This document shows positions 14,597 to 29,500 of a stretch of 64,000 bases of DNA, in pieces. The DNA is from Eonycteris spelaea. Its lineage: Eukaryota; Chordata; Mammalia; Chiroptera; Pteropodidae. Where the stretch lies: NCBI GenBank assembly GCA_003508835.1, contig PUFA01000007.1, positions 19,367,001 through 19,431,000 on the forward strand, read 5' to 3'. Within the stretch, counting starts at the first letter, position 1. Each line of letters starts with the position of its first letter. Below the pieces are notes generated by a model. That model was not told the DNA's origin. It saw nothing but the letters and a program-made list of their open reading frames with translations, and did not search any database. Position numbers and translations under genes: made by a program.

Positions 14597-17500
14597 TTTA
14601 CTCAGCCATAGAAAATAATTCTCTGTAATTTCTAATAACATGCTGGCTCTTGAATTTCAGGTACAGTGGTTGAGGAAAGCAATGGTTCTGATGAGATGGA
14701 AAATTCAGATGAAACAAAAATGTCAGAAGAGATCTTGGCTTTGGTGGATGAATTTCAGCAGGCATGGCCCCTGGAAGGCTTTGGGGGAGCGCTAGAAATG
14801 AAAGGGCGGCGTCTGGACTTGCAGGGAATACGGTCTTGAAGAAAGGTCCCCAGGATGGAGTGGCCAAAAGCTCTTGCTATGGAGACTGCAAAAGTGAAGA
14901 TGATGAAGCAACAGAATGGGTAAAAGTTGCCAACTCAGTTTGTACCAAATCGTAGCCCAGGTCTTGGGGGTCAGGGGTTCTCCCTGGTTTGCAAAGGGTG
15001 ATGTTTCTGTTGGGGCTGTGGCACTGCTTTACCCTGTACTCCGGTCAGCCTGCACGCTGGAACTGTGCTGCAGCAAGCATGCCGTGTTACTTATGGATTT
15101 AGTAGCTCTTCTGAGAAGCAGAGGAAATGGGATAGGTGGGAAGCCACACTCAATGCCTGTAGATTTGGAACTGCCCAGTTCAGACATCTTAATTTTCATT
15201 TTTCTCTATGCCCTCTTCAAGGCTCGGTTATTAGGTTTATTTCACTAAACATTTTCCATTTCAACCTTTAAGATTTAAACTGCAAGAACTAAACCTTAGC
15301 ACAGGACTGGTTATTCTTAAAGCCACCAATATCCACAGCCATTGACAGATTTGATCATTGTTCTCATTTGTCCCTAATATGTTTCCATTTCCCAGATCAC
15401 ATTTCAGGTCAAACGTGTAAAGAAACCCAAAGGAGAGCCGAAAAAACCTCCTGGGAAAAAGGTAGAATCAAATCAGGCAGAAAATGTACATCGTTACCAA
15501 GCAAACCTGGAGATCACTGGCCCAAAGGTGGCATCTCCTGGGCCGCAAGGTAAATTTGAATGTCTAATATGCCAGTTTCTTTCAGTTTTCACCACCTCAG
15601 TTGTCTTAAAGGATGTGTTCGTGAAGTAGATCAGATGAGAAGGTAATTGGGCTAAGTGAATAAGAAGCCAATATTTGGTATTAAAAGTTTGTTTTGACAA
15701 TTACTTCACTTTTTTATGTTTGGCTATCTGGCTTATATTCTTGTTATCTTGAGCTTAAATATTCTATTATGCTTAACTTGAAAGTCTAGGTTAAATATAT
15801 AAAAATACGGCTTTGCGACAGATTCCCTGGGTTCAAACACCAGTTTTGCCATTTAGTTCCCTGTGCCTCATTTTCCTTATCTATAAAACGGGAATAATAA
15901 TTTCATCTATTTTATAGGGTGGTTGTGAGAATTTTATGAATTTATACATATATAAATGCTTTAAGTGAACTGGGCACATAGGGCTCAATACATATTAACT
16001 ATCTAGTAACATTTTGTGTGTCTGATATCTCTTTGGGTATTGGATAAATGCTTTAGAACTACTCCCCAGGAAAAATGCGTTTACATCAAAATTTGCCACG
16101 TTCTTTTGAGGTCTTATAGTTGTTCTGAAGTCTGTCTCTGGACTCCAGGTTCAGGTCCATTGCCATCAATGAAGTAGTGGTGGTAGAATTTCTTTTTAAA
16201 AATATCTTTTTAAAAAAGAATATTTTCACTGTCTTGGACTTAAAATTTTAAGGTAATTTCCTGAAAATGTGTCTTATTTAATTTGGTATGAGTACTCATA
16301 CCAAAACAGAAGGCACACAATAAAATGCCTAAATCCAGAATGAACTGTGACTTGTGAAAAACAGTAAGGAGATTTCGTCATGACTGGAGTTAAAAGCGTG
16401 AAGTAGCTACTGCTTAAGGAACATAGCCTGTGTTAACAGGTTACAAAAGAAAGCAACACTTCCTTTGTTAGATCTGTCTTCTATAGCAAGGAAAAAATGT
16501 TCAAACTGTAGAACAGGATCATAGAAATGGAACTGCAATGGATTAAACAGTAAATGTCATAAAATCATCAAAGAAGATCATTTACGTGGTTATTTATATA
16601 TGTGGAAGATGGAAAAGGACTTTCTAAGACTGAGAGAAGGAAAAAAATAATTCTAGCATCAGAAAACACCACAAAATGGAAAGACGAAGGACAAAGTATT
16701 TTTTACAGAATATATATTAAGCAAAGGATATCAGTATTATTTGAGGAGCACCTACAAATTGCTGAAAATACAGCATTTCAATAAAATATGACCATACAAA
16801 TGACCACCAAATGTGAGAAAATGTCAGCCTCACTAACAGCAAAGAAGTGTAAACATAAACAACTAAGTACCAGTTTTACATATCAAATTGTCTTTAAATG
16901 TTTAATAAACAATGAGAGCTAATAAAATGAATTATGAATTTGGGGATGGTTTCACTATATGAATCGAAAAATTTTTAATGTACTGACAATTCTAGTAATT
17001 TACCCCAAATAAATCATCTTATAAGTGCCAAAGATAGAAGTATAAAGATACTGATCACAGAGTTTCTTATAATAAAAACTTGTAAACAACCTAACTGTTG
17101 GTAATTGCCTAAAAACTTACAGCATGTGTACTGTGCAGGTAAGGTATTTGTGATTTAGTAAACAAAAGCAGTTTCTAAAACAACGTACAGGCGTACCTCA
17201 TTTTATTGTACTTCATTTTACTGTGCTTCACAGAGGCCATGTTTTGTACAAATTGAAGATTTGTGGCCACATTGCATTGAGCAAATCAGTCGGCGCCATT
17301 TTTCCAACTTTTTTCCAGGATTTGCTCACTTTATCTCTCTGTCACATTTTGGTAATTCTCTCAGAACCATACTCATCTAAGATGGGAAACTTAACCTGTA
17401 AATGTTGTGTGTTTCTGACTCCTCCACCACCTAGCCATTCTGCCATCTCTCTCCCTTTCCTTTGGCCTCCCTATTTCTGGAGACACAATAATATTGAAAT

Positions 17501-20500
17501 TAGGTCAAGTAATAACCCCACAGTTCCTCTAAGGGTTCAAGTGAAAGGAAGAACAACACGTCTCTCACTTCAGATCAAAAGCTAAAAATGATTAAGCTTC
17601 GTGAGGAAGGCATGTCAAAAGCCAAGATAGGCTGAAAGTTAGGCCTCTTGCTTCTAACAACCAAGTTGTGAATGCAAAGGAAAAGTGCTTGAAGGAAATT
17701 AGAAGTGCTATTTCAATGAACACATGAATGATAAGAACGCAAAGCAGCCCTTATTGCTGATATAGAGAAAGTTTTAGTGGTCTGGATGGAAGATGAAACC
17801 AGCCACAACATTTCCATCAGTGAACACCTAATCCAGAACAAGGCCTTAACGCTCTTCAATTCTGTGAAGGCTGAGAGAGGGGAAAAGGCTGCAGGAGAAA
17901 AATTTGAAGCTAGCAGAGGTTGGTTCATCAGGTTTAAGGAAAGAAGGCATCTCTATAACATAGAAGTGCAAGGTGAAGTAGCGGTGTGGAAGCTGCAGCA
18001 AGTTATTCAGAAGATCTAGCTAAGATCGAAGGTGGCTACACTAAACAACAGATTTTCACTGTAGATGAACAGCCTTATATTGGAAGAAGATGCCATCTAG
18101 GATTTCTGTAGCTACAGAGGGGAAGTCAATGCCTGGCTTCAAAACTTCAAAAGACAGGCTGACTCTCTTGTGAGGTGCTAATGCAGCTGGTGATTTTAAG
18201 TTGAAGCTAGTTCTCATTTACCGTTCTGAAAATCCTAGGGCCCTAAATAACTGTGCCAGATCTATTCTGCCAATGCTCTAGAAATGGAACAACAAAGCTT
18301 GGATGACAGCACATCTGTTTACAAGATGGTTTATTGTTGAGACCTACTGCACAGGAAAAAAGATTGCTCTCAAAATTCTTACTGCTCATTGACAATGCAC
18401 CTGGTCAGCTAAGAGCTCTGATGGAGATGTACAGTAAGATTCATGTCATTTTCATGCCTGCTAACACAACATCCATTCTGCAGCCCATAGATCAAGGAGT
18501 AATTTCAACTTTCAAGATTTATTATTTAAGAAATACAGTTTATAAGGCCATAGCTGCTATAGATAGTGATTCCTCTGATGGATGTGGGTGAAGTAAATTG
18601 AAAACCTTCTTGGAAGTACTCACCATTCTAGATACCATTAAGAACTTTCATGATTCATGAGAAGAGGTCAAAATATCCACATTAACGAGTTTGGAAGAAG
18701 TTGATTCCAACCCTCTGGATGACTTTGAGGAGTTCAAGACTTCAGTGGAGGAAGTAACTGCAGATGTGGTGGAAGTAACAAAAAAAGGAGAATTAGAAGT
18801 GGAATCTGAAGATGTGACTAAATTACCGTAATCACATGATAATTTTTAATGAATGAGGAATTGCTTCTTATGGATGGGCAGAGAAAGTGGTTTCTTGAGA
18901 TGGAATCTACTGGTAGAGATTGCTGTGAAGGTGCTGTTGAAGAAATGATAACAAAGGATTTAGAATATTACATAAACTTAGTTGATAAAGCAGCAGCAGG
19001 GTTTGAGAGGATTGGCTCCAGTTTTGAAAGAAGTTCTGATGTGAGTAAAATGCTATCAAACAGCATTGCATGCTACAGAGAAATCTTTCATAAAAGGAAG
19101 AGTCGATTGATATGGTGAAATTTCATTGTTGTCTAAATTTTTTAAATTGCCACAGCTGTCCCCACCTTCAGCGCCCACCACCCTAATCAGTCAGCAGTCA
19201 TCAGCATCAGGGAAAGACGTTTTACCAGCAAACAGATTATGACTTGACAATGGCCCAGATGATGGTTAACATTTTTTAGCAACAAAGCATTTTTTAATTA
19301 AGGCACATACATTGTATTTTTTAGACTTAATGCCATTGCACAGTTAATAAACCACAGTATAGTGTAAACTTCACTTTTAAATGCCCTGGGAAATTAAAAA
19401 ATTGTGTGACTCACTTTGTTGCAATATTTGCATTATTGCAGTAGTCTGGAACTGAATCTACAATATCTCTGAGCTATACTTGTGTATAGAGAATATTTCA
19501 ATTTTGTAAAATAGTAAATATCCTGTATTTTGACTACAATTTTTCACATTTCAATATCTCTGCAGTCGAGATACATCTTAAAATTGATGGTATCTGAAAT
19601 AATAATTAGCAGCACTTTTCTTTCTTAAATCATGTGGACCTTAAAGTTTATGACATCTTAAATTTGATGAAATGCTCTAAGATTAACAATCACATAGAAA
19701 TGAGTGTAGAGGAGAATACACCACAGTGTTGTAAGTGACCATCTCAGGGTGCTGACAGGGCTATAGATGATTTTTTATTTTCTTTTTTATATTACTTTAT
19801 AATATAGATACTTTATACAATATACTTTATATTATAAATACTTTATAATCTATATTCTATAAACAAAAAAGCTAAAAATGTCTTGTAAAAGTGAAATTTA
19901 AAGCTCAATATGGTTGAGATGATACAGCACTTAAGCAGTTTTAATTGGATTCAAGTAGGTAGACCCAGGTAGGGCATTGAATATTCTTGCCAATGAGATC
20001 TTGGAGCTACTCACTGTCACGGAAGTGAAATGTTCTAAAGCATGGAAGAGATGAGGAAAGACTAGAGAGGTTCAGTGGTTCAGTATCCCAGTTGTAAAAT
20101 AACTATGGATTCTGTCCACTCCAAGTGATAAATTCTGACAAAGTTCTCAAGCACATTATTAAACAGGTAGTTTGTGAGCCCATGCAGGACAAGTGGAGAT
20201 CATTAAAGGCCATTGTAAATTTACCAAGAACTAATAAAACTAATACTCCATTACTAATTTCATTCATTTTTTTTTTTTGGTGAGAGCTAAACTGGAAGGC
20301 CAGGGAAGTGTCATAGACATAGTGCACCTGGATTTCAGCAAAGCATTTAACAGAGCCTCTTATAATATCATTGTGAACAAGATGAAGGGATCTGGGCCCA
20401 AAGCCTCTGCTTGCCTATGGGATGAAGTCCAAATTTCTCGTGTGGCATATTAGACCCTTTACAACCTAGCCTCTCTCTGCCCTTCAGCACCATTCTCTGA

Positions 20501-23500
20501 ACCAACCATGCTCTTATGTTAACTTCTTGCTTTTGTAATGCTTTTCCCTCTGCCTGGAGGCCCTTATGCGACCTCAGAGGTGCTAAAATATTGCTCATCC
20601 TCAAACTTCAAACTCAAGTACTATTTCTTCCTACCTTCAGGCAGAATTAATTGCTGTCTCTGTTCAGTTATTCTATACCATCACTGTAGCACTTACCCTA
20701 TTGTATTCTAATAATTTGTTTATATTTACCTTCTTCATTAGACTGTAAGCTCAAAGCGAGGCCCTCTTATTATTTCTCTCTAACTTTAGTGTCTTCCTTA
20801 ACACAGTTCTCAGTCCCTTATAGTAGATACTCAATAAATATTTTTCAAATGAATTTCTTAAACATAAAAGAAAAATAAGCTTTATTATGAAACTTATGTT
20901 CTAATTCTTTAAGTTATTAATTTAAACAGAGTTCATTTGAAACTCTTCCAAATGTATGTTTTATTAAGATATAAATCTAAAGCCCTAACTGTACCTCAAA
21001 CAGTTTTCTATTGTTGTTAAATTCCTGCAGCATAAAAAGAGCTGTACAGAGCCGAAGTCCTCTTTCCTGTCTATTCAATTGTAATTCCTTCAGAACTATT
21101 CCCAGACAAGACTTAGTTCTCTTTTCTTTGGGACTTGTTCTAGGTGAAGAGCCTACACGCAAAAGGTAGTACCTGTGAAAGGTATACAGAGCTTTAAAGC
21201 CTGTATACCTTTAAATAACATGGTGATCAGGGTCATGCATGTTAGTCAACAGACCTGATCCCAGCACTTCTACCTACTATCCAGGTCACCTTGAGCAAGT
21301 CACTTGATCTCTCTGAGTCTCTGTTTTCTTGCTTGAGAAATGAGGATTAAAACCTGCCTCGTGAGGTTATAAATGTAAAGCACTTAAGTAGCACAGGACC
21401 TGAACATGCAGTAAGTTCTCTGGAAATAAACTTTTCATTATCATCAATATTCCCCACCCTGCTGCTTTCATTTACAGCCATTGTTCTCTACCAGGAGTGA
21501 TTTGGGCAATATCTAGAGACATTTTTGGTTGTCCCATCTTGGAGAGGGCACTACCGACATCTAGTGGGTAGAGGCCAGGGATGCAGCTAAGCATCCTCCA
21601 CCGCACAGGCTGCCCCCACAACAAAGGATTATCCAGCCCAGGATGTCATAGGATCAGGTCGAAAAATCTTGCTTTAGAGATAGGTTTCTCCCGGCTAAGT
21701 TAGAGTTGTCTTTATAAAATCAAAATGAGGAGAGGTAAAAATTAAGTTTGGTAAGAATGCTAACGTTGAAGAATATCTTAACCCTTATCTCATGTTGATC
21801 AATTTTAAATCCAGTGAAAGAGTCATTTATTTTTACTTCATTGTCTGTCATTGAGAATAAGGCTTTACTCAGAGATAATCTTGACCCGTTGCTGTGAATG
21901 ACAAGATACGGTAGAAATTCTGAAGACTAGAAGAATGATTAGCACCTTTACACCAACTGGGCAAAGTAATCACCTGGGCATAAGACACTATAGGTTCTAT
22001 TTCTTTGCAATTGTGTCAATTGATGACATACTTTGGTTCCAGGAAAAAAGCGTGACTACCAGAGTCTAGGATGGCCCAGCCCGGATGAGTGCGTCAAACT
22101 CCGCTGGGTAGAGCTGACTGCCATCGTGAGTACCTGGCTTGCAGTATCTTCAAAAAACATTGAGTGAGTATCTTTAAACCTTTCCCCGCTTCATGGTATT
22201 CGTGTACCAGTGATCGCTCTGGGCCCCAGCTGGCTTCAGGGGTGCCCTTTTTTGTCAGCAGCTATTAGAAGAATCATGCTTTTTTAGGTTTGGTGGTTCA
22301 GAGGGTGACCATTGCTGACCACAGCTTGCAGATGAACTCGGCCCATTGCACTGAATGGTGAATGTGCCCCCTCCCAATGCCTTCGCCCACAGTTTGTAAG
22401 CTATCCATAAGTCGTGTATAATTTACTTAGTTTGAATCGAGGACTGGACCCCTCTTTTTAGAAGCTTAGAACCTGTGTCTCCCACTGACTTCAAGCACTT
22501 GAAAAGGCAGCTGGAGCAAATCCAGATTTACAAACCTTCCAAAGCATAAGCTGAGCGAGGCTGCCTCTTTGCAAACTGTGTTTCCTCTTTGGACACTCAT
22601 TATCTTCTGTCGGCCCCTTTTTTTACCCTTTAAGTATTGGAGTTCCCCAGAATTTATCATTAAGCCTTCTTATTTTATATTTATTCCTAGTCAGATTCAT
22701 CTAGTCCCAGAACTTTGATCAACACTGATATGTTGACAATTCCCAAATTTGAATCTCCGGATTAGACATTTTTTCAAATCCCTCAACCCATCATTCCCTC
22801 TCCCTTACCCCTCTACTTTGTTTTGTTACCAGTTCTTGTCACTTTTACCCTCTTTAAACCAGATCACCATCATCTTCACTTGGATTCATTCCGTAGCCTC
22901 CTAGCTGGTCCTCTTTATTCACTCTTGGCTCTATTCAGTTCACTCTCACCACAGTGCTCAGAATTCTCCCTCAGATGTATGTCGGATAATTCTTAAATGC
23001 TGTGATAACTTCTTGTTGCTATTTACAGTGGTCCGCAAAGCCTTTCATGATCTGTTCCTGTGTGTCTTTCCATCTCCAACTCTGCTCTCCCTCCCGTCAC
23101 GGCCTTCACACATGGTGTCTCCTTTGCCTGTGGTGGGTTTCTTACCACCTTCTTCCTACCTGGTTAATCAATACTCATCCTTCTGGTCTCCACTTAAATC
23201 TCACTTCCTCAGGGAATTCTTCACTAACCATCCCCTTCCTCCATCAGCATAGAGGAAATACATACCCTCTTATGGTGTGCTGACATTGTATCATGCTTTT
23301 ATCTTTTATAAGTCCCTCACAAGGCTTTGAGCACCTAATAGCAGGGACTGGGTGTGCTTTATTAATGATAGCCCTGGTAGTGAATTTGTCAATGCCAGTT
23401 TGCATGTCAGTATATACGGTTGTGTATAACATTTAGCCTGTATATAGCAGGAAATTACCACTTTGGGACCATGAAGGTAAATACTTACATCTTATATGTA

Positions 23501-26500
23501 GATACAGTGAATAGCTATTTCTGTGTAAAATTTGCTACATAAACTTTAGATCATTTTTTCTGTGGGAACAAGTGTGCTTCTGTGCATAAAGGGAAAATAA
23601 AAGATGGGAGCCACTTTTGGGTATTTATCACTATCTGTATCCTGAAAAAAGAAATCCTAGAAGAAAGCCCTGATTTCAAACCTCCCCAGTGAGAAAAAGT
23701 GGCCAGAAACAGTGAGCAAATCAGACATCATGGTGCATAGAAAGGAGGCAGCTTGAATAGATTGGGAAAATCACTGAGTTCAGGGCTCAAGATTCCAATC
23801 CCAATACTGCTGCTTTTGTCCTGGGGTGTGAGCCTGATTTATACATTCAACAAATAGTTCTTGCCTGGTGCTGGAGTCCTTGCACCTGCAAAATGAGAGA
23901 GAAGACTGAATAACTTCTAGGTCCTCTGCTCTGAGATTCTCTGGTTGCAGACAATCCTGATAACACATTGAAGTTATGATCAGCTGATTAATAATACTCC
24001 CCACTCACTCGGATTTTCCATAGCTAATGTGGTAATCTCCATTTTCCAGCATCACAGAACACATAGACTTTGCCACTCCAATACAGCAGCCAGCGATGGA
24101 GCCTCTTTGCAACAGCAATCTCCCCACGAGCATGCACACCCTGGACCACTTACATGGGGTTTCCACCCGGGCCAGCCTGCACTACACAGGCGAGAGCCAA
24201 TTAACAGAGGTAAGTGCTCAACTTGATTCAGCCACCTCTAGTTTTTTAGCTCCACAGTTGTGGTGGAATTGACAGCAGAAAGCAGAGTGGCTTTTTTCGG
24301 TTGGCTGTCATCTAGGTGGCTTTAGGCTAAGCATAACTTCTTTCAGGCCCTGAGACTAAGCTTATGCCTTTTTTTATGACCAGGGATTTTAATTCTGATT
24401 CACTCCTTAAGATAGATAGCATTTTGCTTGCCATCACATGGAGGCTCTTGCAAGAAATATTGGGGCAGTTAATTCTCCTGTTGGCATTCTAAAGAAGGAA
24501 AGGAAGGAGGGTAAACCCAATATATACCTAGCAAAGACTATGCCAAGAAGAATTGGGAAAACATGCCACAAATGTCCAGCAATAGAGGATTTATTACATA
24601 AATCTTGGTATAGATATAAGGTAGTATACAATGGAGCCATCAAGAAAGCTGTAGTAGAAATACATTTCGTGGCATGAAGAAATTTTCAGAATACATTATA
24701 TGAAAATGTAGATGACAGTATGCAGTGTGATCCCATATTCTGTGAGAGAAATAATATGTGTATACATAGAAAAAACTTGAGAGAGAGATACAAAGACATT
24801 TAACAGTAGCTGTGTGTGGGTGACAGGGTACAGATTGTTTTTATTTTCTTTTACTTTGTTTTCTAATGTTGCTAAATGAATGTGTTTCGCGTGTCTATAA
24901 TTTTTGTTAAGGGGAGAGGACTAAAGGATGGCACGATGGCCTTAAATGTGTCTTCCTCAAAATGACTTACCAACAGGACCATAGCATGTACCCCAGAGGA
25001 ATAACTTGCTTTTGTGGTATAGTGCCCAACTCGGCAACAGCAGTGTCATCTAGATCCTGCCTCATTTTCATCGCTCTCATCTATCATCTTCCCTACCAGG
25101 TGTTACAAAACCTTGGCAAAGACCAATATCCACAACAGTCACTTGAACAAATTGGCACCCGAATTGCCAAAGTTTTGGAAAAGGTAAGTCACCCTGTAGG
25201 AAAGTTGGAAACTGTCACCCACCTTCTAACTTTTCCAGATTATTTGCCGCTAAGTGGCTCTAACCACTTCTGTTAGTTGCTTAGTAACTAAAGGGATAGC
25301 GTGAAATAACCCTACACAGAATGTTTCCGTCACTTTTCCATTACCTTTTCCATCACTTGGTTAGTATTTTTTGCCGCTTTGCTTACCTTCTGTGATGAAA
25401 CCTACCTGATCAGTTTTCTTTTTTCTTTACTCCAGCGTGGGTATATGGAGTTGGTGGTGCTGGGAACCGTGGAATCTATATGAAATAAGTCGTATGTTCT
25501 TTCTAGTGGTGAAGAATATTTGGTATTTCTGATAGTGGATGAGAATACATCTTTAAATATCTTTTTCTCTTGAAATCATGAAACAAAATTATTTGCAAAC
25601 TGCATTTTCATGCATCTTACAGAAAGCACCAGAAAGTATAACTGAGAGCCTTTGTGTGCTATTTATGTAGAGAGGGAGTTTTTCAAATTAATTACTTTAT
25701 GGTTAAGTATCTCTCTACTTTATTACTATATAGAATTGGAGAGGTATTATAACCTAGCAATTAAGAGAATCAACTCAACTTCCAGTGTGACATGGCAGTA
25801 TGGTAGGGGTAGGGTAGTCAGTTTAAAAGAGAGGACATGGAAAGCATGTCGTAGTAATTACATTCTGTGTCAGTTCTGAAGCCCACCTTGCTGTCTGTTA
25901 CCAGTTCCCCCAGTTCTAGAGTAGGGAACATTTGTGGCAATGAGAAAGTTTCATTTTCTAACTCTGCAAGTCCCAGCTTCAACGCATATTCGCTACATTC
26001 TGCTCAAAAATGACAGAGTTCCTTGTTTAGTTTTTCTCTCTCTTTTAATACTTGTTATAGGTGATTTTTTAAAAACCGTGTGCCACTTTCAGCATTCTTC
26101 CTGGAAGTCTCCCCAGCCAGGTCCACAGCTTTGTTGGGTATTTTTTACATATTCCGAGATGCGACCCCACCCTTCGCTTGGCCAGTGGGTAACAGTCCCT
26201 GTTCTCCAGCCTCCAGCGATGGTCGCCTCGGTGCTCTTCCAGCCTCCGTTAATAGTCTCATTGCTGCTCTTTCAAGAAATATCTACAACCCTTTCCCAAA
26301 ACTAATGCCACATTTTGATGTTTCTGTTACGGCAATTCTCTGTTCTCAATACCAATGCTATTTCAGTTATCTTTCTGCCTAATACACCACCACCAAATTT
26401 ACTGGCTTAAAACTATTATTTGCTCAGGGTTCTGCAGTCTGGGCTTTCGAGAATATTGGAAATTTTCTGTCTTTGGGTAATCATCAAAACTGAATGTTAA

Positions 26501-29500
26501 CTCTTAAGATCTGAGCATTTCTTTCTATGTAAATTATACCTCAGTTTTTTTTAAATGAAGGTTAAAAAAAGATTTTAGACCATCAAAAACTGAAAGATGT
26601 ATATTACTAACAGACTCACACTAAAAATCACTGAAGGGATTTTTTTAGGCAGAAGGAAAACTATCTTAGTTGGAGTCTCAGAATTACAGGGAAGAATGAA
26701 GAGCATCAGAAAGGGTAGATATAAAAGAGCATGACTATACAAAATAATAACAGTAGTGACTTCTGAGGTTAAGAATTCATGACAACAGTAATGCCAAAGG
26801 CAGAAAGGAGTTACTCTGACCGCTGTAGATGGATGGTCTCAGGTCCAGCTAGACATTCCACCCTCATGCAGTCAGCGCACTTAGCACAGGCTACATTCAG
26901 TAGGATAGTGGGTAGGAAACCACAGCAGTGTCAGGCATGTACCTCCCTAGACAAGTGTAATCTTGAAAACAAAACTAGATGAAGACATTATGAGAAAGAA
27001 AAATGATAGGTTAATCGCATTTGTGAATTTAGGTATCAAAACCATAAGCAAAATATTAACAGACTAAATCCAATGGCAAATTTTTTTTAAGATGGACCTT
27101 GACCAAGTTGTGTTTATCCCAGAAATACAAAAGCAGTCTAACTTTGGAAAACCTTAAATTTCAATCACCAAATTAAAGAAAAAAATTATGAAATCATTTT
27201 AGTAGATTGCATTTGATAAAATCCAGTGGGTTGTAAAGCTAATGCCAACTAATAGACAGGACTTCTTTAATCTGATGAGAAGAATCAACAAACAAATACA
27301 TCAAAGATAATTCTTTGGGGGAAATACTTAAAATAATTCTTTGAAAGAATGACCACCATCACCACTCTTTTTCAACTTTGTACTGAAAGTCTTACCAAGT
27401 ACAGTAAAATTACAAAAAATAAATTAATGGCAAAAGAAAAGGATGAAAAAAAATTTTCAAAAATTATATGATTGCCTACATAGCAAACCCAAAAGAATCT
27501 ATTGACAAATTTTAGAAATAACGTTTTTATCAAGGTGGCTGCCTGTAAAGTCAATAAATGAAATTAAATTGCACTTCTATACAGCAACAAAAAATGTCAG
27601 GGAATATAATTTCAAAAATATATTTACATGGATAAAAATATAAAGTTTCCAATAATCTAATAAAAAATTTGTAAGACCTATATGCAGAAAGTGATTTAAA
27701 AAAAAAATATTAAAAGGCATTTTAAAAGACTTAAACAGTGAGATGTATAATGTTCATGGATAAGACTTACATCATAAACATCACTTTTCTCCCATTTCAT
27801 TCATAGAGTCATTGCTATTATAATCAAAATACCAACAGGTGTTGTTATGGCACTTGAAAAGCAGATCTTTCCATTTATATGGAAGGGTAAAAAATAGACA
27901 TGATGCTCTTGAAAAGAAGAAGAAGGTTGTGAGAATCTCCTTACTTTTATAAAAATTTATAAAATAAGACAATATGCCATTTGCTCAAAAATAAACAAAA
28001 ATCAGTAGGGGACTAAATAGAAAGCTCAGAGCAGACTCTAACACACACAGGATTGCAAGTCAGTGGGGAGAGGGGAAGCTGTGCTGGGCAGTTGCTTAGT
28101 TAATTTCAATCCTCATCTCACATCTGACACCAAAAGTCAATTCCATGTGAATTAAAGATTCAGATATCAAGAACTAAACGTTAAAAATCAGAGAGTAAAA
28201 TTTGGGAGATGTTCTTTCTGGCCTTGGAATACAGAAAGGTTTCTTAAAGAAGATAGCAAAGCAAGCACTAACTATAAAAGAAAATGTTAATAAGTTCAAC
28301 TACATAAGTTTAAATTTTTGTAATTTAAGAGATTTTTAAAGAGAGATAAGCCAGAGTGAGAGAAAATAGGTATAACACATTTAACCTAGAAAGATTAATA
28401 TGCAGAGCATATAAGTGAATTGATGAGAAAGATAAATAATAAAACAGAAACATGTATAAAAGATATTAACAGACATTTCATAGAAAAAAGATATGTGTGA
28501 CCAATAAACACAAGAAAAAATTCTCAATCTCATTAATAATGAGGAAATGCAAACTAAGACTGTAGTAAAATGCTATTTTACCCCTACGGTTAAGGATTAG
28601 AAAGGAAATTGATTAAGGGGTACTTTTAAACAGTGCCTATGGGATTGTAAATTGTCATTGCACCTTTAGGAAACATTTGGCATTCTCTTTTATGTTGGAT
28701 ATTTGCATTATCCTGTGACCCAGCAATTTCACTCCTAGGTAGCTACTCCAGACCAGGGAAACTCATTGCTTGTTTATTTGCAACAGGAGACTTAAAACTA
28801 GGAAATAACTTAACCCCTCTCAACTACAAAAATAATAAATATGTTATAGTATATTTACTTAATGGACATTTAATTGTGCAGCAAGGAAATCGAATGGGCT
28901 AAAGCTACAACAACATGGATGAATCTTTGAAATAGAGTGTTGAATAAAAACCTCCAATCCCAGAAGACTTCCTAATTATACCATTTTCACAAGGCACAAG
29001 AAGTAAACTTATTGTTGAAGTAAATATATATGCGTGAGTGATAGAAGAGTGTTTAAAAAGAGCAATGAAATAATAAACATAACATTTAGGATGGCGTGTG
29101 CCTCTGGAGAAGAGAATGAGGCTGGAATAGTGTAAGAACACATAGGTAGATGCAAGCTTATTCTTTGGTAGATAGTCTTTATTTTGTGCTTTACAGCATA
29201 CGTGTACATTTTATATAATTGCATATTACATATAATTATATAAATATGTTCTTTTGTATGTGTCAAATTGGCATTAAAGAAAGATCATGTTATTTTTTAA
29301 TAAAACATCCTTTTGCGGAGCCAGGCAAAAGGATCAAGTCACTTAGAATGAAGAACAAATCAGGCTAGCTTCAGGTTTCCCTGCAGCAGCCTTCCGCACC
29401 AAGAGGTGATGGAGCAGTGCCAACAGATTATTCAAGGAAACAAACAATGACCACGATTTTATATCCAGCCAGCTGCCCTTCAGGTTAGGAGGCTGCAACA

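Noticed and set aside
18334..19118. Two 85-89-aa frames that could look like domesticated transposase genes
   Set aside because: They are pieces of one Tigger1 transposase separated by frameshifts and stops, with no sign of repair or splicing into a host gene.
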